Of a DNA stretch of 64,000 nucleotides, positions 8,202 through 18,437 are shown piece by piece (position 1 is the stretch's first letter; each line of letters opens with the position of its first letter). The DNA is from DATDAH01 sp963845425 (GTDB taxonomy: Bacteria > Actinomycetota > Acidimicrobiia > Acidimicrobiales > DATDAH01): assembly GCA_963845425.1 (NCBI GenBank), contig CAWJSC010000002.1, positions 186,001 to 250,000 on the forward strand, in the 5' to 3' direction. The notes below the pieces were generated by a model that had not been told where the DNA came from, did not search any database, and worked only from the letters and a program-made list of their open reading frames with translations. Both the position numbers and the translations under genes were made by a program.

Positions 8202-9680
8202 GTGCCCCGCCCGTCACCGCTCGCGCTCACCCTCGACGGCGAGCCCGGTGTCCTGACCGGGCGGTTCGCGCCCGAGGAGCACAAGACCTACCGGGTCCTT
8301 CCGGTGCTGGTCCCCGAGGGCACGGCCCGCCTCGAGGTGGGCTACCGCTGGTCGCCCGAGCACGACACCGTCCTCGACCTCGGCCTGTGGGACACCGCCG
8401 GGTACCGCAGGGCCGAGGGCTTCCGGGGCTGGTCAGGCAGCCGGGCCGGCCGCGGCCACCAGGGCGAGGCGCCGATCTGGATCGAGGCCGGCGCGGCCGA
8501 CCGGTGCTACCGGGCCGGGGTCGTCGCCGCCGGTGTCTGGTGGGTCGAGCTCGGCGCCGGCGAGGTCAGCGCCGAGGGCTCGTCCTACGAGGTGACCGTG
8601 GCGGCCCGCTCGGTGGCCACCGGCGGCACCACGCCCCCGCCCGACCCCGTCGACCCCGACCACGTGGCCCGGGCCGAGCCCGGTTGGTACCACGCCGACC
8701 TGCACCAGCACGGCCGCCACTCCCACCCCCGGGCGCCCGGGTGGGACGAGCTCGTGGCCCGCTCCCGGGCCGTGGGCCTCGACGTGCTCCCGGTCGTGGA
8801 CTACGTCGTGCCCTGGCTGTGGGACGAGCTGGGCCCGGTCCAGCGGGCCAACCCCGACCTCCTGGTGCTCCCCGGACGGGAGGTCATCACCTACTTCGGC
8901 CACGCGGTGGTGCTCGGCGAGACGCCGGGCCTGGTCGAGTACCGCCACGGCTTCGAGGACGTCGACCTGGGCGCGGTCCAGCGGGCCGCGGTCGACGCGG
9001 GGGCGCTGTTCCAGGTCGCCCACCCCACGACGTATCCCGAGGCGGTCTTCGGCAGCCACTGCCGGGGGTGCGAGTTCACCCTCGACGGGTCGATCGACTG
9101 GGACCTGGTCACCAGCATCGAGGTCCTGACCGGCCCGGTCGTGCTGGGCGAGCCGCCCGACTACCCCAACCCGTTCGTCGCCACCGCCCTGGACCGGTGG
9201 CGGGCTCTGCTGGCCGCTGGCCACCGGGTCACGGCGGTCTCGGGCTCCGACGACAAACTGGGCCACGACTTCGGCTCGTCGGCCACGGCCCTGTGGTGCC
9301 GGGAGCTGTCCCGGGCCGGGGTGCGGGAGGCCCTACGGGCCGGCCACGCCTACGTCCGCACCCACGGGGCCCTGGCCAGCCCGGCCCTCGAGGTGCGGGC
9401 GGGCGAGGCGATGATGGGCGACACGGTCATCGGTCCGGCCGAACTGGAGGTCACCGTCGTCAACGGCCAGGGCCAGGAGCTGCAACTGCTCCGCGACGGG
9501 CAGGTCGTCCACGTCGTCGACCTCCCCACCGAGGAGTTCACCTGGCGCACCGGGATCGCGCCGGACCCGGCCAGCGGACCGTTGGGCACCGCCTGGGAGG
9601 TCCAGACCCACGACGCCCACGCCCCCACCACCGTCGCCAACCCCGTCTTCACCCGCCCCGAGACGCGAACTGGCGCCTGA
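8202..9680 (+). CDS. CehA/McbA-type PHP-domain metallohydrolase
   Basis: This 492-residue protein begins with a beta-rich domain (about 1-150) and then a PHP-like metal-binding domain with WYHADLHQHGRHSH (HxH ligands), VDYVVPW, GREVIT-FGHA, VAHPTTYPE and a late SGSDDKLGHD. A C-terminal beta domain follows. This order fits the CehA/McbA family, first known from carbamate-ester hydrolysis; the true substrate here is unknown. GTG 8202 is chosen over the in-frame ATG 8178 because TACGCT is 6 nt before it and the ATG overlaps the divergent SDR start. It converges on hppA across a hairpin whose arm contains this gene's stop codon. Confidence 0.75.
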   Translation: MPRPSPLALTLDGEPGVLTGRFAPEEHKTYRVLPVLVPEGTARLEVGYRWSPEHDTVLDLGLWDTAGYRRAEGFRGWSGSRAGRGHQGEAPIWIEAGAADRCYRAGVVAAGVWWVELGAGEVSAEGSSYEVTVAARSVATGGTTPPPDPVDPDHVARAEPGWYHADLHQHGRHSHPRAPGWDELVARSRAVGLDVLPVVDYVVPWLWDELGPVQRANPDLLVLPGREVITYFGHAVVLGETPGLVEYRHGFEDVDLGAVQRAAVDAGALFQVAHPTTYPEAVFGSHCRGCEFTLDGSIDWDLVTSIEVLTGPVVLGEPPDYPNPFVATALDRWRALLAAGHRVTAVSGSDDKLGHDFGSSATALWCRELSRAGVREALRAGHAYVRTHGALASPALEVRAGEAMMGDTVIGPAELEVTVVNGQGQELQLLRDGQVVHVVDLPTEEFTWRTGIAPDPASGPLGTAWEVQTHDAHAPTTVANPVFTRPETRTGA

Positions 9681-9713
9681 TTTCGGGGTCAGGACCCCAA
9701 GATCAGGCGCCAG
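9670..9713. terminator. Bidirectional nested hairpin between convergent genes
   Basis: Perfect 12-bp arms CTGGCGCCTGAT (9670-9681) and its complement (9702-9713) enclose a second inverted pair GGGGTC/GACCCC. The hydrolase stop TGA is inside the left arm. It sits 18 bp from the hppA stop and could terminate both genes. It resembles the hairpin at 60262-60301. Confidence 0.65.
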
Positions 9714-9731
9714 AACGGCTCGATCCGAAGG

Positions 9732-12095
<2,364 letters not shown>

Positions 12096-12152
12096 CGTCG
12101 TCGAAGTCCTTTCGGGAGCGGGCCGGGTCCCTCCTGGCCCACAGGGTCCGAG

Positions 12153-12158
12153 AAGATA
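12153..12158 (-). promoter_or_regulatory. Probable -10 box (TATCTT) of hppA
   Basis: TATCTT on the minus strand lies about 58 nt upstream of the hppA ATG, leaving a short 5' leader with GAAAGGA before the start. Confidence 0.4.
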
Positions 12159-12319
12159 CCCCGGGAGCCCCGCCCGGACAGAATCCGGGTCGGAGGGGTT
12201 GACGCGGGCGCCATTCGCGGGTGGACTCACTGGCCACACCAGCCCCACGAACCACGGTCCCCTCAGTACCTCCCGCTCGGCGCCGAGAGAGACCCACGGT
12301 GCGCGTTCGCGGGATTCCT

Positions 12320-12335
12320 ATTACGGTTCCGTTAC
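12320..12335. promoter_or_regulatory. GTAAC-N6-GTAAT direct repeat, MtrA-like site, before the M15 peptidase
   Basis: Read on the minus strand the sequence is GTAACGGAACCGTAAT, a spaced GTAAC/GTAAT direct repeat 24 bp before the peptidase TTG start. Spaced GTnAC repeats are the reported MtrA pattern in front of cell-wall hydrolase and rpf genes in actinobacteria. The assignment is inference. Confidence 0.35.
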
Positions 12336-12358
12336 AAGTCCACCCGGAGACCCACATC

Positions 12359-13540
12359 TTGCCCTCCCCGTCCCACCCCTCCCTGACCCGTGCCGTCCTG
12401 GCCGTGGCCGCCGCGACCCTGTTCGCGGTCGTGCCCGTCCTGGTCCAGGCCGAGGAGTCCGACGACCCCCGGGCCGACCGGGACGCGGTCCGGGAACAGG
12501 CCGCCGACGTCGCCGCCGAGCTGGACGGGCTGCGGGCCGACGCCGAAGCGGTGCGGGACGCCCTCGCCGCCCTCGACGAGAACGTGCGGAGCAAGCGGGC
12601 CCAGTACGAGGACGCCCAGCGGGCCGCCCGCACGGCGCTGGCCGAGGCCGAGGCCGCCCGGGTCGAGGAGCGGCGCCTCGAGCAGGAGATCGTCACCCTG
12701 CAGGACGAGGTGGCCGAGGCCGCGGTCGACGCCTACATCCGGCCTCCGGAGAGCAACGACGCCGCCGTCTTCGACTCCGCCGACATCAACGAGGCGGCCC
12801 TGCGCGAAGCCCTGCTGCGCAACCAGTCCAACCGCCAGGAGGACGTGATCGACCAGCTCCGGGCGACCGAGGACGACCTGTCCGCCCAGCGGGTCGCGGC
12901 CGAGGAGGCCGCCCGGGAGGCCGAGCTCCTACGGACCGAGACCCAGGTCCAGTACCAGGAGCTGCGCACCGCCCAGGACCAGCAGCGGGAACTGGCCCGT
13001 CAGGTCGAGGAGCGGATCAACCACGCCGCCGGCGAGGCCGCCGCCCTCGCCGAGCAGGAGGAGGAGCTGTCCGACCAGATCGCGGAGGAGGCGGCCCAGT
13101 TCGCGTCCTACATCCAGGGCATCAACCTCGGCCCGCCGGGCCAGCCCTACCAGAGCGGCCCCGTCTCGGTGCAGGACGCCGGCAACGGCATCATCGTCAA
13201 CGTCTCGATCGTCGACCGGATCACGGCCATGATCCAGGCCGCCGGCGCCGACGGGGTGTACCTCAGCGGCGGCGGCTACCGCGACTCGGCCCAGCAGATC
13301 GCCCTGCGCCAGGCCCACTGCGGCTCCAGCTACTACGCCATCTACCAGATGCCCTCGTCGTCCTGCTCACCGCCGACGGCCATCCCGGGCAGCTCGATGC
13401 ACGAACAGGGCCTCGCCATCGACTTCGACAACTGCTCCTACGGCACGTCGGTCTACAACTGGCTCTCGGCCAACGCCGCCTCCTACGGGATGTACAACCT
13501 GCCGTCGGAGTCCTGGCACTGGAGCACCACCGGCGGCTGA
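12359..13540 (+). CDS. Secreted M15B (VanY-type) D-Ala-D-Ala carboxypeptidase with coiled-coil domain
   Basis: The 393-residue product has a signal peptide (LTRAVLAVAAATLFAVVPVLVQA), a long heptad-rich coiled coil (about 35-250, very rich in Glu, Ala and Arg), and a C-terminal M15 domain. The zinc site is visible as SSMHEQGLAID (His348, Asp355) and SWHW (His387). Such coiled coils, as in PcsB or RipA-like proteins, often hold peptidoglycan hydrolases inactive until a divisome partner binds. TTG 12359 is selected because CGGAGA lies 8-9 nt upstream and the signal peptide starts directly; longer in-frame starts add non-conserved sequence. It probably trims cell-wall peptides at division. Confidence 0.82.
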   Translation: MPSPSHPSLTRAVLAVAAATLFAVVPVLVQAEESDDPRADRDAVREQAADVAAELDGLRADAEAVRDALAALDENVRSKRAQYEDAQRAARTALAEAEAARVEERRLEQEIVTLQDEVAEAAVDAYIRPPESNDAAVFDSADINEAALREALLRNQSNRQEDVIDQLRATEDDLSAQRVAAEEAAREAELLRTETQVQYQELRTAQDQQRELARQVEERINHAAGEAAALAEQEEELSDQIAEEAAQFASYIQGINLGPPGQPYQSGPVSVQDAGNGIIVNVSIVDRITAMIQAAGADGVYLSGGGYRDSAQQIALRQAHCGSSYYAIYQMPSSSCSPPTAIPGSSMHEQGLAIDFDNCSYGTSVYNWLSANAASYGMYNLPSESWHWSTTGG

Positions 13541-13559
13541 GCGCGCCGGGAAGGGACCG

Positions 13560-15056
13560 ATGACCCTGGTCCCGTCCACCCCCAGCCCTGAAGCTCCGGG
13601 GGTGGACGAACGCCACGCCGTCGTGGCCGAGACCCACCTCTCGGTGGTGCTGCTGACCGGCGACCGCGCCCTCAAGCTCCCCAAGCCGGTGCGACTGCCC
13701 TTCGTCGACCAGTCCACCCCCGAACGGCGCGACGCCGCGTGCCGACGGGAGGTCGAGCTGAACCGGCGACTCGCCCCGGACGTCTACCTCGGCGTCCTCG
13801 ACCTGGTCCGCGATGGCGTGCCCATCGACCACCTGATCGAGATGCGACGCATGCCCGCGGACCGCCGACTGGCCACGCTGGCCCGGACCCACCATCCCGA
13901 CGCCGCCGACGAGGTCCGTCGGGTGGCCCGCCGGCTGGCGGCCTTCCACGCCGATGCCGGGCGGTCGCCCACGATCAGCACCGCCGGGGACCCCGACGCG
14001 GTGCGGACGCTCTGGCAGGACAACCTCGTCGAGATGGCCGCGTTCACGCCGGCGGTGCTCGACGCGGACGCGCTGGCCGAGGTCGGCCGGGAGGCCATGG
14101 TCTACCTCGACGGGCGCGAGGACCTGCTGGAGCGCCGCCGGCGCGACGGCCGGATCGTGGACGGGCACGGCGACCTCCTGGCCGACGACATCTTCTGCCT
14201 GCCCGACGGGCCCCGCATCCTCGACTGCCTGGCCTTCGACGACCGCCTCCGGCACGGCGACGTCCTGCTCGACCTGGCCTTCCTGGCCATGGACCTGGAA
14301 GCCCTCGGCCGGGGCGACCTGGCCCGCTGCCTGGTCGAGGACTACACGGCGTTCAGCGGTGAGCACCATCCGGCGTCTCTGGCGCACCACTACATCGCCT
14401 ACCGGGCGCTGGTCCGCGCGAAGGTGGCCTGCCTCAAGGTCGACGCCGACGGCGAGGCCGCAGTGGCCCGAGCCCGGAACCGGCTGGACCTGGCCCGACG
14501 GCACCTGGAGCAGGGTCGGGTTCGAGTCGTCCTGGTCGGCGGGGCGCCCGGGACCGGCAAGACGACCCTGGCCGCCGGCCTCGGGGACCTGACCGGCTGG
14601 GCGGTGCTGGACACCGACGAGCTCCGCAAGGACCTGGCCGGGGTCGGCCACCACCAGTCGGCCGCCGCCTCCTTCGGCCGGGGGATCTACCGGCCCGAGG
14701 TGACCCGGGTCGTGTACCGGCGCCTGCTCGACCAGGCCGGGCGGCTCCTGCGGGCCGGCGAATCCGTCGTGCTCGACGCGTCGTGGACCTCAGCGGACGA
14801 CCGCGCCGCAGCCCGCCGGACGGCCCACGCCAACCACGCCGAGGTCGTCGAGCTCCGGTGCACCGGGTCCCCCTCGTCGATCGCGGCCCGCGTCGACACC
14901 CGTTCCCGTCACGGCGGCGGGCCGAGTGACGCGGGCGTCGAGGTGGCGGCGCGACTGGCGGCCGCGCAGGACCCCTGGCCCGAGGCGGTCACCCTCGACG
15001 GTGACCGTGGCATCGAAGCGACCCTGGCTGCGGCGCGCGCCGCGGCCGGACCCTGA
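13560..15056 (+). CDS. Bifunctional phosphotransferase-like / P-loop kinase protein (Rv2004c-like)
   Basis: This 498-residue fusion has an N-terminal aminoglycoside-phosphotransferase (APH) fold domain and a C-terminal zeta-toxin/AAA-like P-loop domain. The APH half shows DGHGDLLADD with His203-Gly-Asp205 as catalytic loop and ILDCLAFDD as the metal Asp. The P-loop half has GAPGTGKTT (328-336) and DTDEL. M. tuberculosis Rv2004c, a DosR-regulon protein, has the same architecture and about the same size. Its substrate is not established. It lies next to a PPOX gene and the DevS/DevR pair. The ATG has GGGAAGGGA upstream, 20 bp after the peptidase gene. No DevR box is directly upstream. Confidence 0.8.
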   Translation: MTLVPSTPSPEAPGVDERHAVVAETHLSVVLLTGDRALKLPKPVRLPFVDQSTPERRDAACRREVELNRRLAPDVYLGVLDLVRDGVPIDHLIEMRRMPADRRLATLARTHHPDAADEVRRVARRLAAFHADAGRSPTISTAGDPDAVRTLWQDNLVEMAAFTPAVLDADALAEVGREAMVYLDGREDLLERRRRDGRIVDGHGDLLADDIFCLPDGPRILDCLAFDDRLRHGDVLLDLAFLAMDLEALGRGDLARCLVEDYTAFSGEHHPASLAHHYIAYRALVRAKVACLKVDADGEAAVARARNRLDLARRHLEQGRVRVVLVGGAPGTGKTTLAAGLGDLTGWAVLDTDELRKDLAGVGHHQSAAASFGRGIYRPEVTRVVYRRLLDQAGRLLRAGESVVLDASWTSADDRAAARRTAHANHAEVVELRCTGSPSSIAARVDTRSRHGGGPSDAGVEVAARLAAAQDPWPEAVTLDGDRGIEATLAAARAAAGP

Positions 15057-15067
15057 GCGCCGCTGAG

Positions 15068-15487
15068 TCAGCCCGAGCGGCGGAGCCGTCGGCCGCTCAG
15101 GCGCTCAGGCGTGACGGCGATCCAGTGGTCGTGCTCGCCTTGCGCCCACGTCTGCAGGCCCGTGGCCTCGGCCACCTGGGCGACCTCCCGCGCCCCGCGG
15201 ATCTCATCCGCGGGGCCCACGGCCACCACGCTCCAGCCCTCCCGGGCGACAGGGTCCAGGTCGTCGATCTCGAAGCTGGCCCGGGTGCCCCAGTCCACCG
15301 ACTGGAGCTTGGTCCCGGGCGCGGTGCGGAACACGATGCGGCCGTCGTGCAGGGCGTAGTTCACCGGGAAGATCACCGGCTCGCGGCCGGCGATCACCGC
15401 CACCCGACCGACCGAGCCGGCGGCGAGGAGCTCGAGGCAACGGTCACGGTCCAGGACCTCGATGTGGGTGCGCACGTCTCGGAGCAC
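15068..15487 (-). CDS. Pyridoxamine-5'-phosphate-oxidase-fold flavin/F420-binding protein
   Basis: This is a compact 139-residue split-barrel protein. The core VGRVAVIAGREPVIFPVNYALHDG followed by IVFRTAPGTKLQ is the usual start of the PNPOx-like domain that binds FMN or F420, with the ASFEIDDLD strand further on. Similar small PPOX proteins belong to the mycobacterial DosR regulon (Rv3129 type). Here a DevR-type box lies 37 bp upstream of the GTG start, in the divergent region shared with the DevS-like kinase. It likely acts as a reductase or flavin store during low oxygen; that role is inference. The start at 15487 has a GAGG 8 nt upstream. Confidence 0.8.
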   Translation of the reverse strand: MLRDVRTHIEVLDRDRCLELLAAGSVGRVAVIAGREPVIFPVNYALHDGRIVFRTAPGTKLQSVDWGTRASFEIDDLDPVAREGWSVVAVGPADEIRGAREVAQVAEATGLQTWAQGEHDHWIAVTPERLSGRRLRRSG

Positions 15488-15523
15488 CCGGTCATCCTCG
15501 CCCCGGGAGCGGGATCGGGGTCA

Positions 15524-15537
15524 GGGTCGAAGGTCCC
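15524..15537. promoter_or_regulatory. DevR/DosR-type box between the PPOX gene and devS-like kinase
   Basis: The minus strand reads GGGACCTTCGACCC, ending 37 bp before the PPOX start; on the plus strand it is 49 bp before the kinase GTG, whose -10 is probably TACCGT at 15570-15575. It could serve both genes. Confidence 0.6.
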
Positions 15538-15585
15538 CTCGAGTGGGACACGACGGTGGTCGTCCCCACTACCGTCGGGTGCCGC

Positions 15586-17001
15586 GTGACCACCGGTGAG
15601 CAGCTCCCGACCGACCCGACCGCCTCGGTCGGGCCCGCCTTGGCCGAGACCATCTTCGACCTCGCCCCCGACGCCATCATCGTGGCCACCGTCGACGGGC
15701 GGATCACCTCGGCCAACCACCGGGCCCGGGAGCTGTTCGGCTACGACGAGTTCACCGACGTCGCCGTCGACGACCTCGTGCCCGCCGGCGCCCGCAACGT
15801 GCACGCCTCCCACCGCGCGGCCTACGGCCGCGAACCCCGGACCCGGTCGATGGGCACGGGCCTCGACCTCAGCGCCGCCCGCCAGGACGGCTCCACGTTC
15901 CCGGTCGAGGTGGCCCTGGCCCCGATCCACCTCGGCGCCGAGGGGACCGGCGTCGTGGCCATCGTCCGCGACGTCACGGAGCGGATCGAGGCCCAGCGCC
16001 GGATCAACGAGATCCAGCAGACCCTCGACGGCACCGAGGAGGGCGTCTACGTCTTCGACGCCGACACCCTGCTGTTCGACTACGTGAACCAGGGCGCCGC
16101 CGACCAGCTCGGTCGTTCCCGGGCGGAGATGGAGGGGATGTCGGTCCTGGACCTCAACCCGACCATGGCCGAGGCGGACTACCGGGCCCTGATCCAGCCC
16201 CTGCTGGCCGGCCGCATGTCCAGCCGGACCATTGCCACCCGCCACCGCCGCAAGGACGGCTCCGAACTGGAGGTCGAATGCGTCCTGCAGAGCTCGGAGG
16301 TCCCCCATCCCGACGGTCACCGCCGGATCGTCGCCTTCTGCCGGGACGTCACCGTGCGCCTCGAGACCGAGCGCCAGCTGCGGGCCGCCGAGCAGGAGCT
16401 GGGCGTGCTCGAGGACCGCGAGCGCATCGCCCGCGACCTGCACGACACGGTCATCCAACGCCTGTTCGCCGCCGGGATGACCCTGCAGGCGGCCGCGGTG
16501 AAGACCGACGAGGCCACCAGCGCCCGGGTGATCGAGGTGGTCGACGAGCTGGACCTGACCATCCGGGAGATCCGTCAGGCCATCTTCCGGCTCACGGTGC
16601 ACAACCTCGACGCCGCCAGCGTGCGGCGGCGCGTCGTCGACGTGGTCGACGCGGAGCAGGCGGCCCTCGGGTTCGCGCCGGAGCTGGCCTTCAACGGCCC
16701 GCTGGAGACGGTGGGCGAGGCCGTGGTCGAGCACCTGATCGCCACGCTGCGCGAGGCGCTCTCCAACGCCGCTCGCCACGCTGACGCCCGGACCGTGCGG
16801 GTCACCGTGGACGTGGGTGACGACGTGTGCCTGGTGGTCGACGACGACGGCATCGGCCTCCCCCCGGAGCCCGGGAGCGGTGGCCACGGTCTGGCCAACA
16901 TGGCCGATCGGGCGGCGACCATCGGGGGCACCGTGCGGGTGGAGCCCCGCGACCCCAGGGGCACTCGGGTGACCTGGCGGGTCCCGATGTCCCTCCCCTG
17001 A
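15586..17001 (+). CDS. Sensor histidine kinase, PAS-PAS-HisKA_3, DevS/DosS-like
   Basis: The 471-residue cytoplasmic kinase has two PAS domains (about 15-130 and 140-260) and a dimerisation/phosphoacceptor helix DRERIARDLHDTVIQRLF with His286. The ATPase domain follows, with EALSNAARHA (N box) and VVDDDGIGLP, then GGHGLANMADRA. The phosphoacceptor helix is of the NarL/DevS class that partners LuxR-type regulators. Mycobacterial DevS senses O2 through heme GAF domains; here PAS domains replace them, so the sensed signal may differ. GTG 15586 is chosen for its short distance to TACCGT. The cognate regulator is the convergent DevR-like gene, 5 bp away tail to tail. Confidence 0.88.
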   Translation: MTTGEQLPTDPTASVGPALAETIFDLAPDAIIVATVDGRITSANHRARELFGYDEFTDVAVDDLVPAGARNVHASHRAAYGREPRTRSMGTGLDLSAARQDGSTFPVEVALAPIHLGAEGTGVVAIVRDVTERIEAQRRINEIQQTLDGTEEGVYVFDADTLLFDYVNQGAADQLGRSRAEMEGMSVLDLNPTMAEADYRALIQPLLAGRMSSRTIATRHRRKDGSELEVECVLQSSEVPHPDGHRRIVAFCRDVTVRLETERQLRAAEQELGVLEDRERIARDLHDTVIQRLFAAGMTLQAAAVKTDEATSARVIEVVDELDLTIREIRQAIFRLTVHNLDAASVRRRVVDVVDAEQAALGFAPELAFNGPLETVGEAVVEHLIATLREALSNAARHADARTVRVTVDVGDDVCLVVDDDGIGLPPEPGSGGHGLANMADRAATIGGTVRVEPRDPRGTRVTWRVPMSLP

Positions 17002-17006
17002 CCGAC

Positions 17007-17660
17007 TCAGGCGTCGCGGGAGCGGCGCTTTCGTTCGTCCATCCGGGCGGCGAACGCCGCCGCCTCGGTGCGGCGGTCCATGCCGAGCTTCATGAGGATG
17101 CTCGACACGTAGTTCTTGACCGTCTTCTCGGCCAGGAACACCCGCTCGCCGATCTGTCGATTGGTCAGGCCCTCGCCGATGAGGTCGAAGATCTTGCGCT
17201 CCTGCTCGGTGAGCACACTCAGGGTCTGCTCCTCGGCGGTGCCCATCCGGAGGCGTTCGAGCACCCGCTGGGTCGCCAGGGGGTCGAGCAGGGAGCCGCC
17301 GGCGGCCACGGTGCGGATCGAGGTCACGAGATCGACCTCCCGCACCTCCTTCAGGAGGTAGCCCGCGGCGCCCGCCATGATGGCGTCGAAGAGGGCTTCG
17401 TCGTCGCCGAAGGAGGTCAGCATCAGGCACGCCACCTCAGGGTGCTTGCTGCGCACCTCGCGACAGACCTCGACACCGTCGCCGTCCGGCAGGCGGACGT
17501 CGAGCACGGCGACGTCGGGACGGAGCGCCGAGATGCGCCGGATGCCCTGTTCGGCCGTCCCCGCCTCGCCGACCACCGTGAGGTCGTCCTCGGCCTCGAG
17601 CAGGGCCCGCAGGCCCCGCCGCACCACCTCGTGGTCGTCGAGGAGGAAGACACTGATGCT
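17007..17660 (-). CDS. devR: DevR/DosR-like response regulator (NarL/LuxR family)
   Basis: The 217-residue protein has a receiver domain starting SVFLLDDHEVVRRGL, phospho-acceptor Asp55 in VAVLDVRLPDG, and a C-terminal LuxR helix-turn-helix. The recognition region, LTNRQIGERVFLAEKTVKNYVS followed by a KLGM-RRTEAA tail, is strikingly close to mycobacterial DosR/DevR, including the FLAEKTVKNYVS segment that reads GGGAC half-sites. A perfect-armed GGGACC-AA-GGTCCC box lies 47 bp upstream of its ATG, which predicts autoregulation. Its targets are likely the USP, CBS and PPOX genes around it, each preceded by a similar box. Confidence 0.9.
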   Translation of the reverse strand, partial: SISVFLLDDHEVVRRGLRALLEAEDDLTVVGEAGTAEQGIRRISALRPDVAVLDVRLPDGDGVEVCREVRSKHPEVACLMLTSFGDDEALFDAIMAGAAGYLLKEVREVDLVTSIRTVAAGGSLLDPLATQRVLERLRMGTAEEQTLSVLTEQERKIFDLIGEGLTNRQIGERVFLAEKTVKNYVSSILMKLGMDRRTEAAAFAARMDERKRRSRDA

Positions 17661-17707
17661 CATGACGCCATTCTGCCCGTGCCGGTGGGCGCCGGTCGGG
17701 ATCAGTC

Positions 17708-17721
17708 GGGACCAAGGTCCC
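17708..17721. promoter_or_regulatory. DevR/DosR box with perfect arms in the devR divergent promoter region
   Basis: GGGACCAAGGTCCC has perfect 6-bp inverted arms around AA. It lies 47 bp from the devR-like ATG (minus strand) and 36 bp from the ATG of the gene at 17757. It is the best-conserved copy in the window and is consistent with the known mycobacterial GGGACTWWAGTCCC core. Confidence 0.7.
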
Positions 17722-17756
17722 TGGCCGGTGCGGGCCGATGGGCGCAGGGTGCCTCC

Positions 17757-18365
17757 ATGCGCATCCTTCTGACCGAGAGCGACGTCGGCGGGAGCGAGAC
17801 CGCCACCCGCACCCTCGAGGCCGCCGGGCACGAGGTGCTCCGCTGCGTCGAGCCCGGCGCGGCGAGCTTCCCCTGCTCGGGATTGTCCACCGGGGACTGC
17901 CCCATCGACGGCCGGGTGGACGTGGCCGTGACCGTCCGCTCGGAGCCGCACGCCGGCCCGACCGAGCGGGAGACCGGCGTCCTCTGCGCGCTCCGCCACC
18001 ACGTCCCGGTGGTCGTCTCCTCGGTAGACGAGGCCGACCCGCTGGCCACCTGGTCCACCGCGACCGTCACCGGTGCCACCACCGACCTCTTGGCCGCGGT
18101 CGACGCCGCCGCCCACGGCGAGCTGGCCGAGCACGCCCGCGTGGCCGCCGAGGAGGCGAGCCACCAGCTCATCGGCGGCCCGCTGGACGTCGTCGCCCAC
18201 CGCCGGGCCCGGGGCGTGGTGGTGACCCTGCGCACCGCCGACGTGCTCGACCCCCGCGGCAAGGAGAACCTCGCGGTCCAGGTGGCCGGCGCCGTCCGCC
18301 GCTTCGACGGCGACGCCGAAGTGATCGACGTCGCCGTCCTCGACGGGCAGCCGGGGAAGGGCTGA
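17757..18365 (+). CDS. Uncharacterised cysteine-containing protein in the dormancy cluster
   Basis: I do not recognise this 202-residue soluble protein with certainty. The N-terminus (MRILLTESDVGGSETATRTLEAAG) looks like a receiver or Rossmann strand-helix unit. It is followed by Cys30 and a CSGLSTGDCPIDG segment with Cys40 and Cys48, which could bind metal or act as a thiol switch. A middle region GVLCALRHHVPVVV continues the alpha/beta pattern, and the last 60 residues form a separate alpha/beta unit rich in Val. It has no obvious active-site Asp of a response regulator. The DevR box 36 bp upstream and its position between devR and a USP gene place it in the same regulon. Confidence 0.6.
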   Translation: MRILLTESDVGGSETATRTLEAAGHEVLRCVEPGAASFPCSGLSTGDCPIDGRVDVAVTVRSEPHAGPTERETGVLCALRHHVPVVVSSVDEADPLATWSTATVTGATTDLLAAVDAAAHGELAEHARVAAEEASHQLIGGPLDVVAHRRARGVVVTLRTADVLDPRGKENLAVQVAGAVRRFDGDAEVIDVAVLDGQPGKG

Positions 18366-18408
18366 CGGACCAAGGTCCCGGACGCTGAGGCCCGTCGACC
18401 CTTGGCCC
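18366..18408 (+). promoter_or_regulatory. DevR/DosR box (and weak second half) before the tandem USP gene
   Basis: CGGACCAAGGTCCC at 18366-18379 matches the consensus at 13 of 14 positions, starting just after the preceding stop. A degenerate GACCC-TTGGCCC element lies at about 18395-18408, 30 bp before the USP ATG. Confidence 0.5.
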
Positions 18409-18437
18409 GCCCGACCCGGACCCGCGAGCATGGGCCC

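Noticed and set aside
15595..16087. RNA genes or riboswitches in intergenic gaps
   Set aside because: No tRNA cloverleaf, rRNA or known riboswitch core was recognised anywhere in the window; the gaps are short and explained by promoters and hairpins.
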